Of a DNA stretch of 64,000 nucleotides, positions 9,301 through 18,106 are shown piece by piece (the first letter of the stretch is position 1; each line of letters opens with the position of its first letter). The notes under the pieces were generated by a model, which saw only the letters and a program-made list of their open reading frames with translations, had not been told where the DNA came from and ran no database searches. Source of the stretch: Chryseobacterium sp. E1 (GTDB lineage Bacteria > Bacteroidota > Bacteroidia > Flavobacteriales > Weeksellaceae). The stretch is from NCBI GenBank assembly GCA_019203745.1, contig CP078104.1, positions 4,650,001 to 4,714,000 of the forward strand. The letters run 5' to 3'. Position numbers and translations under genes: made by a program.

Positions 9301-10433
9301 TATTAAATAAAGAAGTTCAAAACTATATCAATGCAAATCTCCGGACGGATCTGCACACATTACTCTTAAAAAATCCCCGTTTCCCGAAGTTTCTATGCAG
9401 GAAATTGTCCAGCAGATCAAAGGAAAACAGATTGCAGAAAAGAAATTCCCTTTTTACTGAAAGAAGGGATTGTTTTTCCTCCACAATTGAACCTTGAGCA
9501 GTCTTCATCAGAGAAAACGGCACTTTACAAATCAGAAATTTTAAAAGGAAAGACGTTTATAGATCTCACCAGTGGTTTTGGGATTGATGCTTATTATTTG
9601 TCCCGGAATTTTGAAGAAATCACTCTGGTAGAGCAGAATACAGAGCTTTTAGAGATTGTAGGGCATAACTGGGACATTCTGGGCAGGAAAGCAAGGCTGA
9701 TCAACCGGAAACTGGAAGATTTTTTAAAGGAAAACCAGGAAAAATTCGATACGGTTTATCTCGATCCGGCCAGAAGAGACCAGAATAAGAATAAAGTCTT
9801 TCTTTTAGAAGATCTGTCACCGGATATTCTGGCCATTCAGGAAACATTACTGTCAATTTCAGGTCAGGTAGTGATCAAGCTTTCTCCTCTGATTGATCTG
9901 AAATACCTGGTTTCTGTTTTACCTCAGACGTACAGAATCGATATTATTGCCCTTAAAAATGATGTTAAAGAAATTGTAATCTTTTTATCCAAAGAAAAAA
10001 AAGAAGAGATTATCTGCCACTGTGTGAACCTGGATAGTGGAGAATCAGCTTTTACTTATCGTTTTGGGGAAGAAGAAAATGCCGAAGCAGAGTATTCTGA
10101 GCCTGAAAAGTTCATTTATATCCCTGATAATACTATTCTGAAAGCAGGAGCCTTTAATCTTATTTCAAAACGATTCGGATTGAAAAAACTTCATCCCAAT
10201 ACCCATCTGTACACTTCCTCTGTAAGACTGGAAAACTTTCCCGGAAGAATTTTTGAAATGGATGTGATTGATTCTAAAAGTATTAAAAAGAAGGGGCAGT
10301 TCAATATTATTTCAAAAAACTATCCTTTAAAACCTGAAGAAATCAAAAAGAAATACGGCTTGAAGGATGGGGAGATCAGTACCTTATTTTTACACAATCC
10401 AAAAAAGGAAAAATTATATTAAAATCAGTATAA
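9291..10433 (+). CDS. Class I SAM methyltransferase with THUMP-like domain (three frameshifts)
   Basis: Predicted RNA or DNA methyltransferase. An N-terminal helical domain (NYINANLRTDLHTLLLK) is followed by a Rossmann SAM-binding domain with FIDLTSGFGIDAYYLS (motif I) and the DPARRD motif near residue 160, which replaces the NPPY/DPPR of related enzymes. A C-terminal THUMP-like domain follows (NIISKNYPLKPEEIKKKYGL). Frames break at 9368-9373 (A), 9451-9455 (T) and 10386-10391 (one T or A); the last repair extends the end to the TAA at 10431-10433 with KKGKIILKSV. The GTG at 9291 is the only usable start seen, so the first residues are uncertain. Confidence 0.82.
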
Positions 10434-10438
10434 AAATG

Positions 10439-10469
10439 TTGCCGAAAAAAGCAGGATTTCTTACTTTTG
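10439..10469 (+). promoter_or_regulatory. Promoter of the His-rich lipoprotein transcript
   Basis: TTG at 10439-10441, 20 bases, then TACTTTTG at 10462-10469 fit the -33/-7 pattern. Transcription would start near 10475 and give a leader of about 95 bases. Confidence 0.6.
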
Positions 10470-10489
10470 GGCAATTAAAAATTTAAGCA

Positions 10490-10548
10490 TGAAATCGCTG
10501 ACTGTTTAGATCATCAGAATAGACTAAAGTTGCGGTTTCATATGATCT
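10490..10548 (+). promoter_or_regulatory. Pseudoknot-like structured leader
   Basis: Two long pairings interleave: 10490-10498 (TGAAATCGC) with 10532-10540 (GCGGTTTCA, one G-T pair), and 10508-10514 (AGATCAT) with 10542-10548 (ATGATCT). Crossing stems imply a pseudoknot. A tiny frame MKSLTV begins at 10489 inside the first stem. No known riboswitch class was recognised. Confidence 0.4.
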
Positions 10549-10568
10549 TATAAAAATAAATTTTACAT

Positions 10569-10842
10569 ATGAAAAAATTAGTTATATGTTTAGCGATTGC
10601 AACCGTAGCGGTAAGCTGTAAAAAGTTCCGCAAGGTGGAAACAAAGCTACTTTGAAACTTGAAGAAGGAGTAGAGAGGTATTCTGATGACCATCAGGGAG
10701 GGAAGCTCACGGTGGACATGAAGCTGCTGCTGAACACAAAGAAGAAACTGCAAAGCCTGAAGCTACAGCTCCTAAAACGGACAGCACTGCTGCTGCAAAG
10801 CCTGCTGAAAAAGCAGAAGAAGCTACAAAAGCTGGACACTAA
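10569..10842 (+). CDS. Small His/Ala/Glu-rich lipoprotein (two frameshifts)
   Basis: A lipoprotein signal peptide MKKLVICLAIATVAVSC ends in a lipobox cysteine at residue 17. The mature part is low-complexity: EEGVERYSDDHQGG, then repeated H/A/E-rich segments (HGGHEAAAEHKEE) and a K/A/E/T tail ending KAGH. The frame breaks at 10620-10624 (A lost) and 10700-10702 (G lost); repair gives 91 residues. The clustered histidines suggest metal binding at the envelope, which is inference only. It has its own promoter, a structured leader and a terminator. Confidence 0.75.
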
Positions 10843-10861
10843 TTAGTAGTATAAGATATAG

Positions 10862-10889
10862 AATGCCCTGTGAAAAACAGGGCATTTTT
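10862..10889 (+). terminator. Terminator after the His-rich lipoprotein
   Basis: Stem AATGCCCTG with CAGGGCATT (10862-10870, 10878-10886), followed by T's. Confidence 0.88.
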
Positions 10890-11009
10890 ATTTAAAAGAA
10901 ATGGCTGAAGAGTTGATTATCGGGAAATAATAGGTTTCTTCAGAAAATCCTGGCTTTTTGCTTGGCCCAGCGGCTCATTTTTTTAATTTTAACAAAATAA
11001 AATTTTACA

Positions 11010-12388
11010 ATGCAAGAGACATTAAATTACATTAACGAAAACAAACAGCGTTTCGTGGATGAATTATTTGAGTTATTGAGAATTCCTTCTATTTCTGCAG
11101 ATCCGGCGTATAAAGATGACGTATTGAAGTGTGCGGCTGTATGTGCAGAGCACCTTAGAAATGCGGGGGCAGACAATGTGGAGATATGTGAAACAAAGGG
11201 CTATCCTATCGTTTTTGGAGAAAAAATTATAGATACAAACCTGCCGACAGTATTGGTATACGGACACTATGACGTTCAGCCTGCAGATCCGTTGGAACTA
11301 TGGACAAAGCCGCCTTTTGAGCCTTATATTGAGAAAACTGAACTTCACCCTGAAGGAGCTATTTTTGCCAGAGGGTCAGCAGATGATAAAGGACAGTTCT
11401 TTATGCATTTAAAAGCTTTCGAAGCAATGATGAGAACCAATACTCTTCCTTGTAATGTGAAATTTATTCTGGAAGGAGAAGAAGAAGTAGGATCCGTAAG
11501 CCTGGGTGACTTTGTGAATGAAAACAAAGAAAAGCTGTCTTGTGACTGTATCCTGATTTCAGACACTCATATCTATAGCAATGAGCAGCCGACTGTTACA
11601 ACAGGGTTAAGAGGCTTAAGCTACGTAGAAGTAGAGGTAGAAGGGCCTAACAGAGACCTGCATTCAGGACTTTACGGAGGAGCGGTTCCCAACCCGATTC
11701 ACGTACTTTCAAGAATGATTGCTAATCTGATTGATGAAAACGGACATATTACCATTGACGGGTTCTATGATAATGTTGAAGTTGTTTCAGATGCAGACAG
11801 AACTGAAATGAACAAGCTGAAGGATAATCCTGAAGAATATAAAAAATCAATCGGACTGAGTAATATAGAAGGTGAAAAAGGATATACAACCCTTGAAAGA
11901 GCATCCATTCGTCCTACTTTAGACTGTAACGGTATCTGGGGAGGATACACAGGAGAAGGTGCTAAAACCGTAATTCCTTCAAAGGCTTTTGCTAAAATCT
12001 CAATGCGTCTGGTTCCTTATCAGACTCCGGAAGAGATCACTGAGAAATTCACTAAATATTTCGAGAAAATTGCTCCGGATACGGTAAAAGTAAAAGTAAC
12101 CCCTCACCATGGTGGAATGCCTTACGTTTTACAAAGTGATACCAAAGAGTTTTTAGCTGCTAAAAAGCTATGGAAACTGCATTTGGTAAAGAAGTACTGC
12201 CATACAGAAGCGGTGGAAGTATTCCGATTACAGCAATGTTTGAGAAGGTATTAGGAGCTAAGTCAGTATTGATGGGCTTCGGACTGGATTCTGATGCCAT
12301 CCACTCTCCAAACGAACATTATGGGTTATTTAATTTCTATAAGGGAATTGAAAGTATTCCGTTGTTTTTTGAAAACTATTCAAAATAA
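11010..12388 (+). CDS. M20 family dipeptidase/metallopeptidase (one frameshift)
   Basis: Zinc-dependent exopeptidase of the M20 family, probably a cytosolic dipeptidase. Metal and catalytic motifs are visible: VLVYGHYDVQPAD near residue 75, ARGSADDKGQ near 120, and the EGEEEVGS pair of glutamates near 153. The dimerisation (lid) domain follows (RDLHSGLYGGAVPNP), and the C-terminal ligand sits in DAIHSPNEHY. The frame breaks at 12162-12166 (A lost in AAKKAME). The repaired length of about 459 residues is normal. Confidence 0.93.
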
Positions 12389-12412
12389 TTGAATTTTTAG
12401 AATATATTAAAG

Positions 12413-12445
12413 CAAGGCGTTTCTTATGAAGCGCCTTGTTTTTTT
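12413..12445 (+). terminator. Terminator after the M20 peptidase
   Basis: CAAGGCG/CGCCTTG stem with a T7 run. Confidence 0.85.
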
Positions 12446-12460
12446 ATTAATGATTGTGAA

Positions 12461-12663
12461 TGGTGAAAATATTCTATGTTTAAATCCTTCTTCATGGGTT
12501 TAAGGAGTTTTATTTTTGCTGAATTCATGGTTTGTTTTATGATGCTACAGGAAAGAAAATGAATGGTAAATTCAATAAGTAAGCGGAGAGTGTAAATCGT
12601 TTTAATCCAAGTGTTTACTTTATGGAAATGCAATCAGTTGGAAAAGAAATAACGGAAGATTGA
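12461..12663 (+). pseudogene. Decayed T9SS C-terminal sorting domain (relic)
   Basis: In a 496-base gap, the frame running through 12531-12663 reads FYDATGKKMNGKFNK, a stop, then AESVNRFNPSVYFMEMQS and GKEITED. This follows the pattern of T9SS sorting domains (YD..GRK.NG... SG.Y...E...GK.T), including the MNG seen in the intact neighbour at 14216. Upstream bases encode ENILCLNPSS, reminiscent of the YPNP motif. There is no signal peptide and the frame is interrupted, so I read it as the 3' remnant of a lost cargo gene. The similarity was judged by eye only. Confidence 0.4.
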
Positions 12664-12884
12664 TGAAAAGATAAGATCTTTCGAAGGCAAATTAGATAAA
12701 TGTATTAATAAAATTAATTTAAAAATGTGTTTGTATTTATATTTTACTATTTAATAATGTTTTTTATTATGTTAAATTAACAGGTAATTTGTTTGTTTTG
12801 TTGAATTTTATTTGATTTATTGCTGTTTTAATTTTTTTATTTAGAATATATGTTCTACTTTTACAACAATTAAAAATTGATATC

Positions 12885-13828
12885 ATGAAGAAAATTTTAC
12901 TTTCTGGACTGTTGTTTGTCGCGACTCTGGGGTATTCTCAGCAGCTTATTTCATTTGAACCTTCTGAAGGATTTACATTAGGAAATGTTGATGGACAATC
13001 AGGCTGGACTACTACGGGAACTGGTCCCGGTAATCCTAATATTACCAATCAGTTAATCACCAACACAGATCATACCGGATCTGGAACCAATTCGTTAAAA
13101 ATAACAAAAGAATCTGCTTTTCCGGCACAGGCAAACCCGATTGTTGGAGCGTTTAAATCTCTAGGTACTACTGCTATTCCTTATAATAGCTTTACTATTT
13201 CTTTTGATATGAAACTCACAGATTTGTCTACTACAGCCTCTATTTTTGAGTTTCAGACGGTAGGACCTACTGCTACAGGAGGATCATACCATATTAGATT
13301 AAGATTTGCTCCGACAGGAACAATTTTGGCAGCACAAACTACAGGAACAAGCTCAACTTTTGCTACAACTACAGGAACATGGACTGCTAATACGTGGTTT
13401 AGAGTAAAAATTGTAGGAACTGGTACTTCCATTGCTTACTATGTAAATAATACCCAGATATACTCCGGAAATTATTTTACTGAAACGAATTTCAACGAAA
13501 TGAGATTTGTTCATGATAATAAATTAGGAAATGCATTTATTGATAATATTGCCATCAATAATGAAGCGGCTTTATCTACAGAGGAAGGCAAGCTTAATAA
13601 ATCCAAAGAAGCAATTAAACTTTATCCTAACCCGGCAACAGATTTGTTAACCATTGACTCTAAAGAGAAAATTCAAAATATCTCTATTTACGATATGGGA
13701 GGAAGAAAAGTTAATGCTGATCTCAAAAATGACAAAGTAAACGTTAAAAAAACCTTAATGCAGGAAGCTATATCATCAGCATCGAAACGAAAGACGGTAA
13801 AACTACCGAGAAATTCATCAAAAAATAA
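12885..13828 (+). CDS. T9SS type A cargo protein, jelly-roll-like (one frameshift)
   Basis: Secreted or surface protein of unknown function. The signal peptide is MKKILLSGLLFVATLGYSQ. A beta-rich domain of about 210 residues rich in T/G/N follows, with features of concanavalin-like or choice-of-anchor folds (SFTISFDMKL, WFRVKIVGTG, AFIDNIAI). A T9SS sorting domain begins at IKLYPNPATDLL. The frame breaks in the seven-A run at 13746-13752 (eight expected); repair gives the canonical end SYIISIETKDGKTTEKFIKK and about 314 residues. It is a paralogue of the next gene. Confidence 0.85.
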
Positions 13829-13851
13829 TTCCTGATCATCTTAGGATAGAT

Positions 13852-13880
13852 AAAAACGCTCCAATTGGGGCGTTTTTTTA
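13852..13880 (+). terminator. Terminator, copy 1 of a shared module
   Basis: Stem AAAACGCTCC with GGGGCGTTTT around loop AATT, T-run. It is nearly the same sequence as the terminator at 15234-15257. The region from here to 14215 is AT-rich and I see no gene in it. Confidence 0.88.
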
Positions 13881-14215
13881 TAAATTATACAGATTAATCA
13901 TAAAAACTTTTGCCAGTTGAAAGATCTTCTGAAAAAAATAACGGAAATATTTCTGAATACATGATGTTAAATGACATTTTATGAGCTAAAATCAGGTTGC
14001 AGGTTTTATTTTTTTGTTATAATACTTTCTATTCTTTAAATCAACATTAAATATTATTTAATTTCTATAAAATAATTGGAATTATTAGTTGTGTTTTTAA
14101 ATTGATGAAAATATAGAAATTTAATTTTTATAATTTATTTTTAATGATTTTGTAATTTATTTATTGTTTTTGTATATATATTTACAAATAGACAATTAAA
14201 CATTAAAAAAACATT

Positions 14216-15208
14216 ATGAGAAAAATTTTATTTTTATTAGCAGGTACTCTATTTTCAGGTGCCTTTGGACAGACGATTGTGTCAGAAAATTTTAATTCAT
14301 TCACAGCGGGTAATGTGGGCTCTGATACCACAGGGACAATCGCAGGTCAGGGAGGTTATTATATTTATAGCGGAACCGCTGCTGATTTTCAGATTACAAC
14401 GATAGATGCAGCACACGGAAATTCATTAAAAATAACGAGTGGGGCAGGATATAGCTCTACAGCAAATACATACAATAGATTTGTATACAAACAAATTTTG
14501 ACCACAGCAACAGCCGGAAATGACATTTTGAAAGGTTCAGTGGAGTTTTATACAGGAGCAGCTACCGGTGCTGGAGGAATTCAGCTTGCTCTATATGATG
14601 CTACCGGTGCTGGAGTCGTTGGAATGATCTATGATTATGCTACTAAAAAAATTAGTGGTTTGGGAAGGTTGAAGGATGTCGCTAGTGGAGCTGCTAACTC
14701 TTATACTATTTCTTTGGGAAATGCTACTTATCCCGCCAATACCTGGATTTCAGTTTCTTTTACATATAATAAAACTACAGGTGCCTATTCCTGGACTTAC
14801 CCTGAAGGTACATTTACATTTTCAAATCCCGGCTATACATTGGTTTCGGGCTTAGTACCTGCAAGATTTTATGTTTTTTCTTCAACCGCTGCCGGTAATA
14901 CGGTTGCTAATCAGACTGCTGTTGATAATATTAATTTGTCATTTGTAAATGCTGCCACTTTAGGTACAAATGAATTAGTAGCATCCAGAGAAGGATTGTC
15001 AATCTATCCAAATCCTGCAGTTGATTATTTAACGGTTAAATCTGATTCTAAAGTGAATAAAATAGAAGTTTATGACCTGGCAGGAAGAAAAATGAATGGT
15101 ATATTGAATGGAGATAAAGTAGATGTTACTCATCTGAGCTCCGGAAACTATATTATTAATATTGAAACTAAAGAAGGTAAAACTTCGAAGAGATTCATTA
15201 AAAAGTAA
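14216..15208 (+). CDS. T9SS type A cargo protein, jelly-roll-like
   Basis: Intact at 330 residues. The signal peptide ends SGAFGQ (about residue 19). The beta-rich body carries FNSFTAGNVGSD and HGNSLKITSGAGY, parallel to FTLGNVDGQSG and GTNSLKITKES in the upstream gene, so the two are diverged tandem paralogues. The T9SS sorting domain starts at LSIYPNPAVDYLTV and ends KRFIKK. The ligand or enzyme activity is not evident. Confidence 0.87.
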   Translation: MRKILFLLAGTLFSGAFGQTIVSENFNSFTAGNVGSDTTGTIAGQGGYYIYSGTAADFQITTIDAAHGNSLKITSGAGYSSTANTYNRFVYKQILTTATAGNDILKGSVEFYTGAATGAGGIQLALYDATGAGVVGMIYDYATKKISGLGRLKDVASGAANSYTISLGNATYPANTWISVSFTYNKTTGAYSWTYPEGTFTFSNPGYTLVSGLVPARFYVFSSTAAGNTVANQTAVDNINLSFVNAATLGTNELVASREGLSIYPNPAVDYLTVKSDSKVNKIEVYDLAGRKMNGILNGDKVDVTHLSSGNYIINIETKEGKTSKRFIKK

Positions 15209-15233
15209 ATAACTGATAAATCTTAGTCTATAT

Positions 15234-15257
15234 AAAACGCTCCAATTGGGCGTTTTT
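15234..15257 (+). terminator. Terminator, copy 2 of a shared module
   Basis: AAAACGC/GCGTTTT stem around CCAATTGG. It matches the 13852 copy except for one G in a G-run. Confidence 0.82.
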
Positions 15258-15287
15258 GTTATTTTAGAGAAATTAAAATTCAACAAT

Positions 15288-15995
15288 ATGTCAGGAAATA
15301 AAGTAGCTTATATAACCGGAGGAACCAAAGGAATTGGTTTTGGAATAGCCAGGATATTATTGGAAAATGGCATTTCGGTAGCGTTTTCAGGACGTAAAAG
15401 AGATGATGTGGAAAAAGCGGAAGAAGAGCTTAAACAATATTCAGAAAATGTTTTGGGAATTGTTTCCGATGTAAGAAGTCTGGAAAGTGAGCAGGAAGCA
15501 GTAAAATATACCGTTGAAAAGTTCGGAAGACTTGATTATATCATTGCTAATGCAGGACTGGGGATATTTAAACCCGTAGATGAACTGACTGCCGAAGAAT
15601 GGAATGATATGATTGAAACCAATCTTACAGGCGTTTTTTATACCCTTAAAGCCTCTGTGGAAGAACTGAAAAAAACGGAAGGATATTATATTACCATTTC
15701 CAGTCTGGCAGGAGCCAATTTCTTTGAAAACGGAACCGGGTACAATGCTTCAAAATTCGGAGTGGTAGGCTTTACTCAGGCTGCCATGATTGATCTGAGA
15801 AAATATAACATTAAATCTACAGTGATCATGCCGGGATCTGTAGCCACTCATTTTAATGGAAATGTACCTTCTGAAAAAGACAGCTGGAAGATTCAGCCTG
15901 AAGATATGGGGAATCTGGTGTTGGATATTTTAAAGATGAACCCAAGGGTTTTACCGAGTAAAATAGAGTTTAGGGCAACACAGCCAGCCAAATAA
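15288..15995 (+). CDS. Short-chain dehydrogenase/reductase (SDR)
   Basis: NAD(P)-dependent oxidoreductase with a classical Rossmann fold, 235 residues. TGGTKGIGFGIA near residues 10-21 is the cofactor loop, NAGLG near 88-92 is the structural motif, and S...YNASK (about 139-156) gives the catalytic Ser-Tyr-Lys. The ATG at 15288 is preferred over upstream in-frame codons because it starts MSGNKVAYITGG directly before the first strand. The substrate is unknown. It is a single gene between terminators. Confidence 0.9.
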   Translation: MSGNKVAYITGGTKGIGFGIARILLENGISVAFSGRKRDDVEKAEEELKQYSENVLGIVSDVRSLESEQEAVKYTVEKFGRLDYIIANAGLGIFKPVDELTAEEWNDMIETNLTGVFYTLKASVEELKKTEGYYITISSLAGANFFENGTGYNASKFGVVGFTQAAMIDLRKYNIKSTVIMPGSVATHFNGNVPSEKDSWKIQPEDMGNLVLDILKMNPRVLPSKIEFRATQPAK

Positions 15996-16029
15996 GTACA
16001 TTTAATGTATTGAATAATAATTTAATAAG

Positions 16030-16065
16030 TATTATGCATGCATAATATATTTTTATTTATATTAG
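16030..16065 (+). promoter_or_regulatory. Palindromic operator and promoter of etfBA
   Basis: A perfect 18-base palindrome (16030-16047, half-site TATTATGCA) sits just upstream of a -7-like box TATATTAG at 16058-16065, where the -33 element should be. This placement suits a repressor operator. Confidence 0.5.
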
Positions 16066-16079
16066 CAAAAATTAATTCA

Positions 16080-16114
16080 CACAAAATCTCTGCATCAACG
16101 GTCGTGATTTTGTG
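16080..16114 (+). promoter_or_regulatory. Hairpin in the etfB leader
   Basis: Nine-base perfect stem CACAAAATC with GATTTTGTG and a 17-base loop, followed at 16146-16157 by the perfect palindrome AACCTTAAGGTT. There is no T-run after either. Function unknown. Confidence 0.4.
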
Positions 16115-16190
16115 CCCGAAGAGAAAAAATAAATAGTACACTTGAAACCTTAAGGTTACCTATGACCAATAAAAAAATTAAGAACAACAT

Positions 16191-16937
16191 ATGAAAATAT
16201 TAGTTTGCATTAGTAGTGTTCCGGATACTACTTCCAAAATTAACTTTACAGCAGATAAATCTGCTTTCGACAAGAACGGAATTCAGTGGGTAATTAATCC
16301 GCTGGATGAATTCGCATTGACAAAAGCGGTTAAACTTCAGGAATCTCAGGGAGCAACTGTAACTGTAATCAACGTAGGAGATGCAGCTACAGAACCGGTA
16401 ATCAGAAAAGCTCTGGCAATCGGCGCAAACGATGCTGTAAGAGTAAACCTTGATCCGAAAGACAGCTATTCTACAGCAAAAGAAATTGCTGCTGTTGCCC
16501 AAAATGGCGGCTATGACCTTATCCTTTGCGGTAAAGAATCTATTGATTATAATGGTGGATCAGTGCCGGGGATGGTAGCTCAGCTATTGAATCAGCCTTT
16601 CGTAAACGCTTCTGTAGGATTAGACGTAAACGGAAGCGAAGCTACTGCAGTAAGAGAAATTGAAGGAGGAAAAGAAACTATTTCTGTAAAATTACCGGCA
16701 ATTATTGCTGGTCAGAAAGGATTGGTAGATGAAAAAGACCTTATCATCCCGAATATGAGAGGAATTATGTCTGCAAGAACAAAACCTTTGCAGGTAGTGG
16801 AGCCCACTTCTTCTGAAGTAAAAGTTCAGGGAGTATCTTATGACAGTGTTCCACCAAGAGCAGCTGTGAAGATGGTTTCTCCTGATAACCTGGATGAATT
16901 GGTAAGATTACTTCACGAAGAAGCAAAAGTAATCTAA
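16191..16937 (+). CDS. etfB: Electron transfer flavoprotein subunit beta
   Basis: Beta subunit of the FAD/AMP-containing ETF heterodimer that takes electrons from acyl-CoA dehydrogenases. It is intact, 248 residues. The family signature appears as AGQKGLVDEKDLIIPNMRGI near residues 172-191, with the nucleotide-binding segment DLILCGKESIDYNGGSVPG near 108. It is followed 41 bases later by etfA, the standard order. The leader carries an 18-base palindrome and a hairpin, which points to regulated expression, perhaps with fatty-acid oxidation. Confidence 0.96.
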   Translation: MKILVCISSVPDTTSKINFTADKSAFDKNGIQWVINPLDEFALTKAVKLQESQGATVTVINVGDAATEPVIRKALAIGANDAVRVNLDPKDSYSTAKEIAAVAQNGGYDLILCGKESIDYNGGSVPGMVAQLLNQPFVNASVGLDVNGSEATAVREIEGGKETISVKLPAIIAGQKGLVDEKDLIIPNMRGIMSARTKPLQVVEPTSSEVKVQGVSYDSVPPRAAVKMVSPDNLDELVRLLHEEAKVI

Positions 16938-16978
16938 TCTTTTAATTCTTTAATTTTTTAATCTTTAAATTTAAAAAA

Positions 16979-17926
16979 ATGGCAGTATTCGTATACGCAG
17001 AAAATATAAACGGAGTTTACAAAAAAGCGGCTTTCGAGGCAGTTTCTTATGCTAAAGCTGTTGCAGATAAAGCAGGAGATACCGTTACGGCAATCTCTGT
17101 AAACCCAACAGATTCTTCAGATTTATTATACAAATATGGAGCATCCAATGTAATCAACATCAAAGACGAAGGTCTTAAAAGCTTCTCAGCAAAAGCATAC
17201 GCTCAGGCTGTAAATGAAGTGGCAGACGGAAACATCATCGTTTTCCCTCATACTACAGACGCTTCATCAATTGCTCCCATGCTTGCAGTAATGAAGAACT
17301 ATTCTTTAATTACCAATGCACTTGAAGCTCCGGAAAGCCTTTCTCCTTTCCAGGTAAAGAGAAAAGCATTCTCAGGAAAAGGTTTCATGCATGCAAAAGC
17401 TGAAGGAAACGGTGTAATTGTTACTGTTTCTCAAAATGCTTTCGGTGTTAAAGAAAATGTAGTATCAGGTGCAGAAGAAGTTAAAAACCTTTCTGTAGCC
17501 AATGAAGATACTAAAGTGATTTCTCATGAGCAGAGTTCAGGTAAATTAGACCTTAAAGAAGCGGAAATCGTTGTTTCTGCAGGAAGAGGAATGAAAGGTC
17601 CTGAGAACTGGGGAATGGTGGAAGATCTTGCCAATGTATTAGGAGCTGCTACAGCATGTTCAAAGCCGGTTTCAGACATCGGATGGAGACCTCACACTGA
17701 GCACGTAGGACAGACTGGTAAGGCTATTGCACCGAACCTTTATATTGCTATAGGTATTTCAGGAGCAATTCAGCACCTTGCGGGAGTAAACTCTTCAAAA
17801 ACGATTGTAGTGATCAATAACGACGCTGAAGCACCGTTCTTCAAGTCTGCAGACTACGGAGTAGTAGGAGATGCTTTCCAGATTATTCCTGCACTGACAG
17901 AAAAAATCAAAGCTATTAAAGGATAA
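16979..17926 (+). CDS. etfA: Electron transfer flavoprotein subunit alpha
   Basis: FAD-binding subunit of ETF, intact at 315 residues. The C-terminal FAD domain shows GRGMKGPENWGMV, SKPVSDIGWRPHTEHVGQTG and LYIAIGISGAIQHLAG near residues 196-266. The arginine in GWRPH and the QTG loop contact FAD in known ETFs. Co-transcribed with etfB. Confidence 0.96.
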   Translation: MAVFVYAENINGVYKKAAFEAVSYAKAVADKAGDTVTAISVNPTDSSDLLYKYGASNVINIKDEGLKSFSAKAYAQAVNEVADGNIIVFPHTTDASSIAPMLAVMKNYSLITNALEAPESLSPFQVKRKAFSGKGFMHAKAEGNGVIVTVSQNAFGVKENVVSGAEEVKNLSVANEDTKVISHEQSSGKLDLKEAEIVVSAGRGMKGPENWGMVEDLANVLGAATACSKPVSDIGWRPHTEHVGQTGKAIAPNLYIAIGISGAIQHLAGVNSSKTIVVINNDAEAPFFKSADYGVVGDAFQIIPALTEKIKAIKG

Positions 17927-18029
17927 AAACAGTGATGGTAACAGTCAGATCACTACGCAGGTCAGTTTCAAATGACTCATTTGCAAAGTGAATTCATTAT
18001 TGACAATTGAACATCATAAACAATACAAT

Positions 18030-18059
18030 AAAAGCTCGGCTTTCCGGGCTTTTATTTTT
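18030..18059 (+). terminator. Terminator of etfBA
   Basis: Ten-base stem AAAAGCTCGG with CCGGGCTTTT (one G-T pair), followed by ATTTTT. Confidence 0.85.
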
Positions 18060-18093
18060 GCGTAAAAAGTGAAATCACAACAAAAAATTAATC

Positions 18094-18101
18094 TATATTT
18101 G
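18094..18101 (+). promoter_or_regulatory. -7 box very close to the nuclease start codon
   Basis: TATATTTG at 18094-18101 is a perfect -7 element, only five bases before the ATG at 18107. The transcript would begin at or next to the start codon, so it should be leaderless or nearly so. Confidence 0.55.
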
Positions 18102-18106
18102 TAGCT

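Noticed and set aside
12424..12633. Minus-strand 69-residue frame in the gap after the M20 peptidase
   Set aside because: It overlaps the terminator, and the plus strand there explains the bases better as a T9SS relic.
7575..18010. ATTGACAATTCAC/ATTGACAATTGAA at 7573-7585 and 17999-18010 as sigma-70 -35 boxes
   Set aside because: Bacteroidetes promoters do not use TTGACA; these are more likely small dispersed intergenic repeats.
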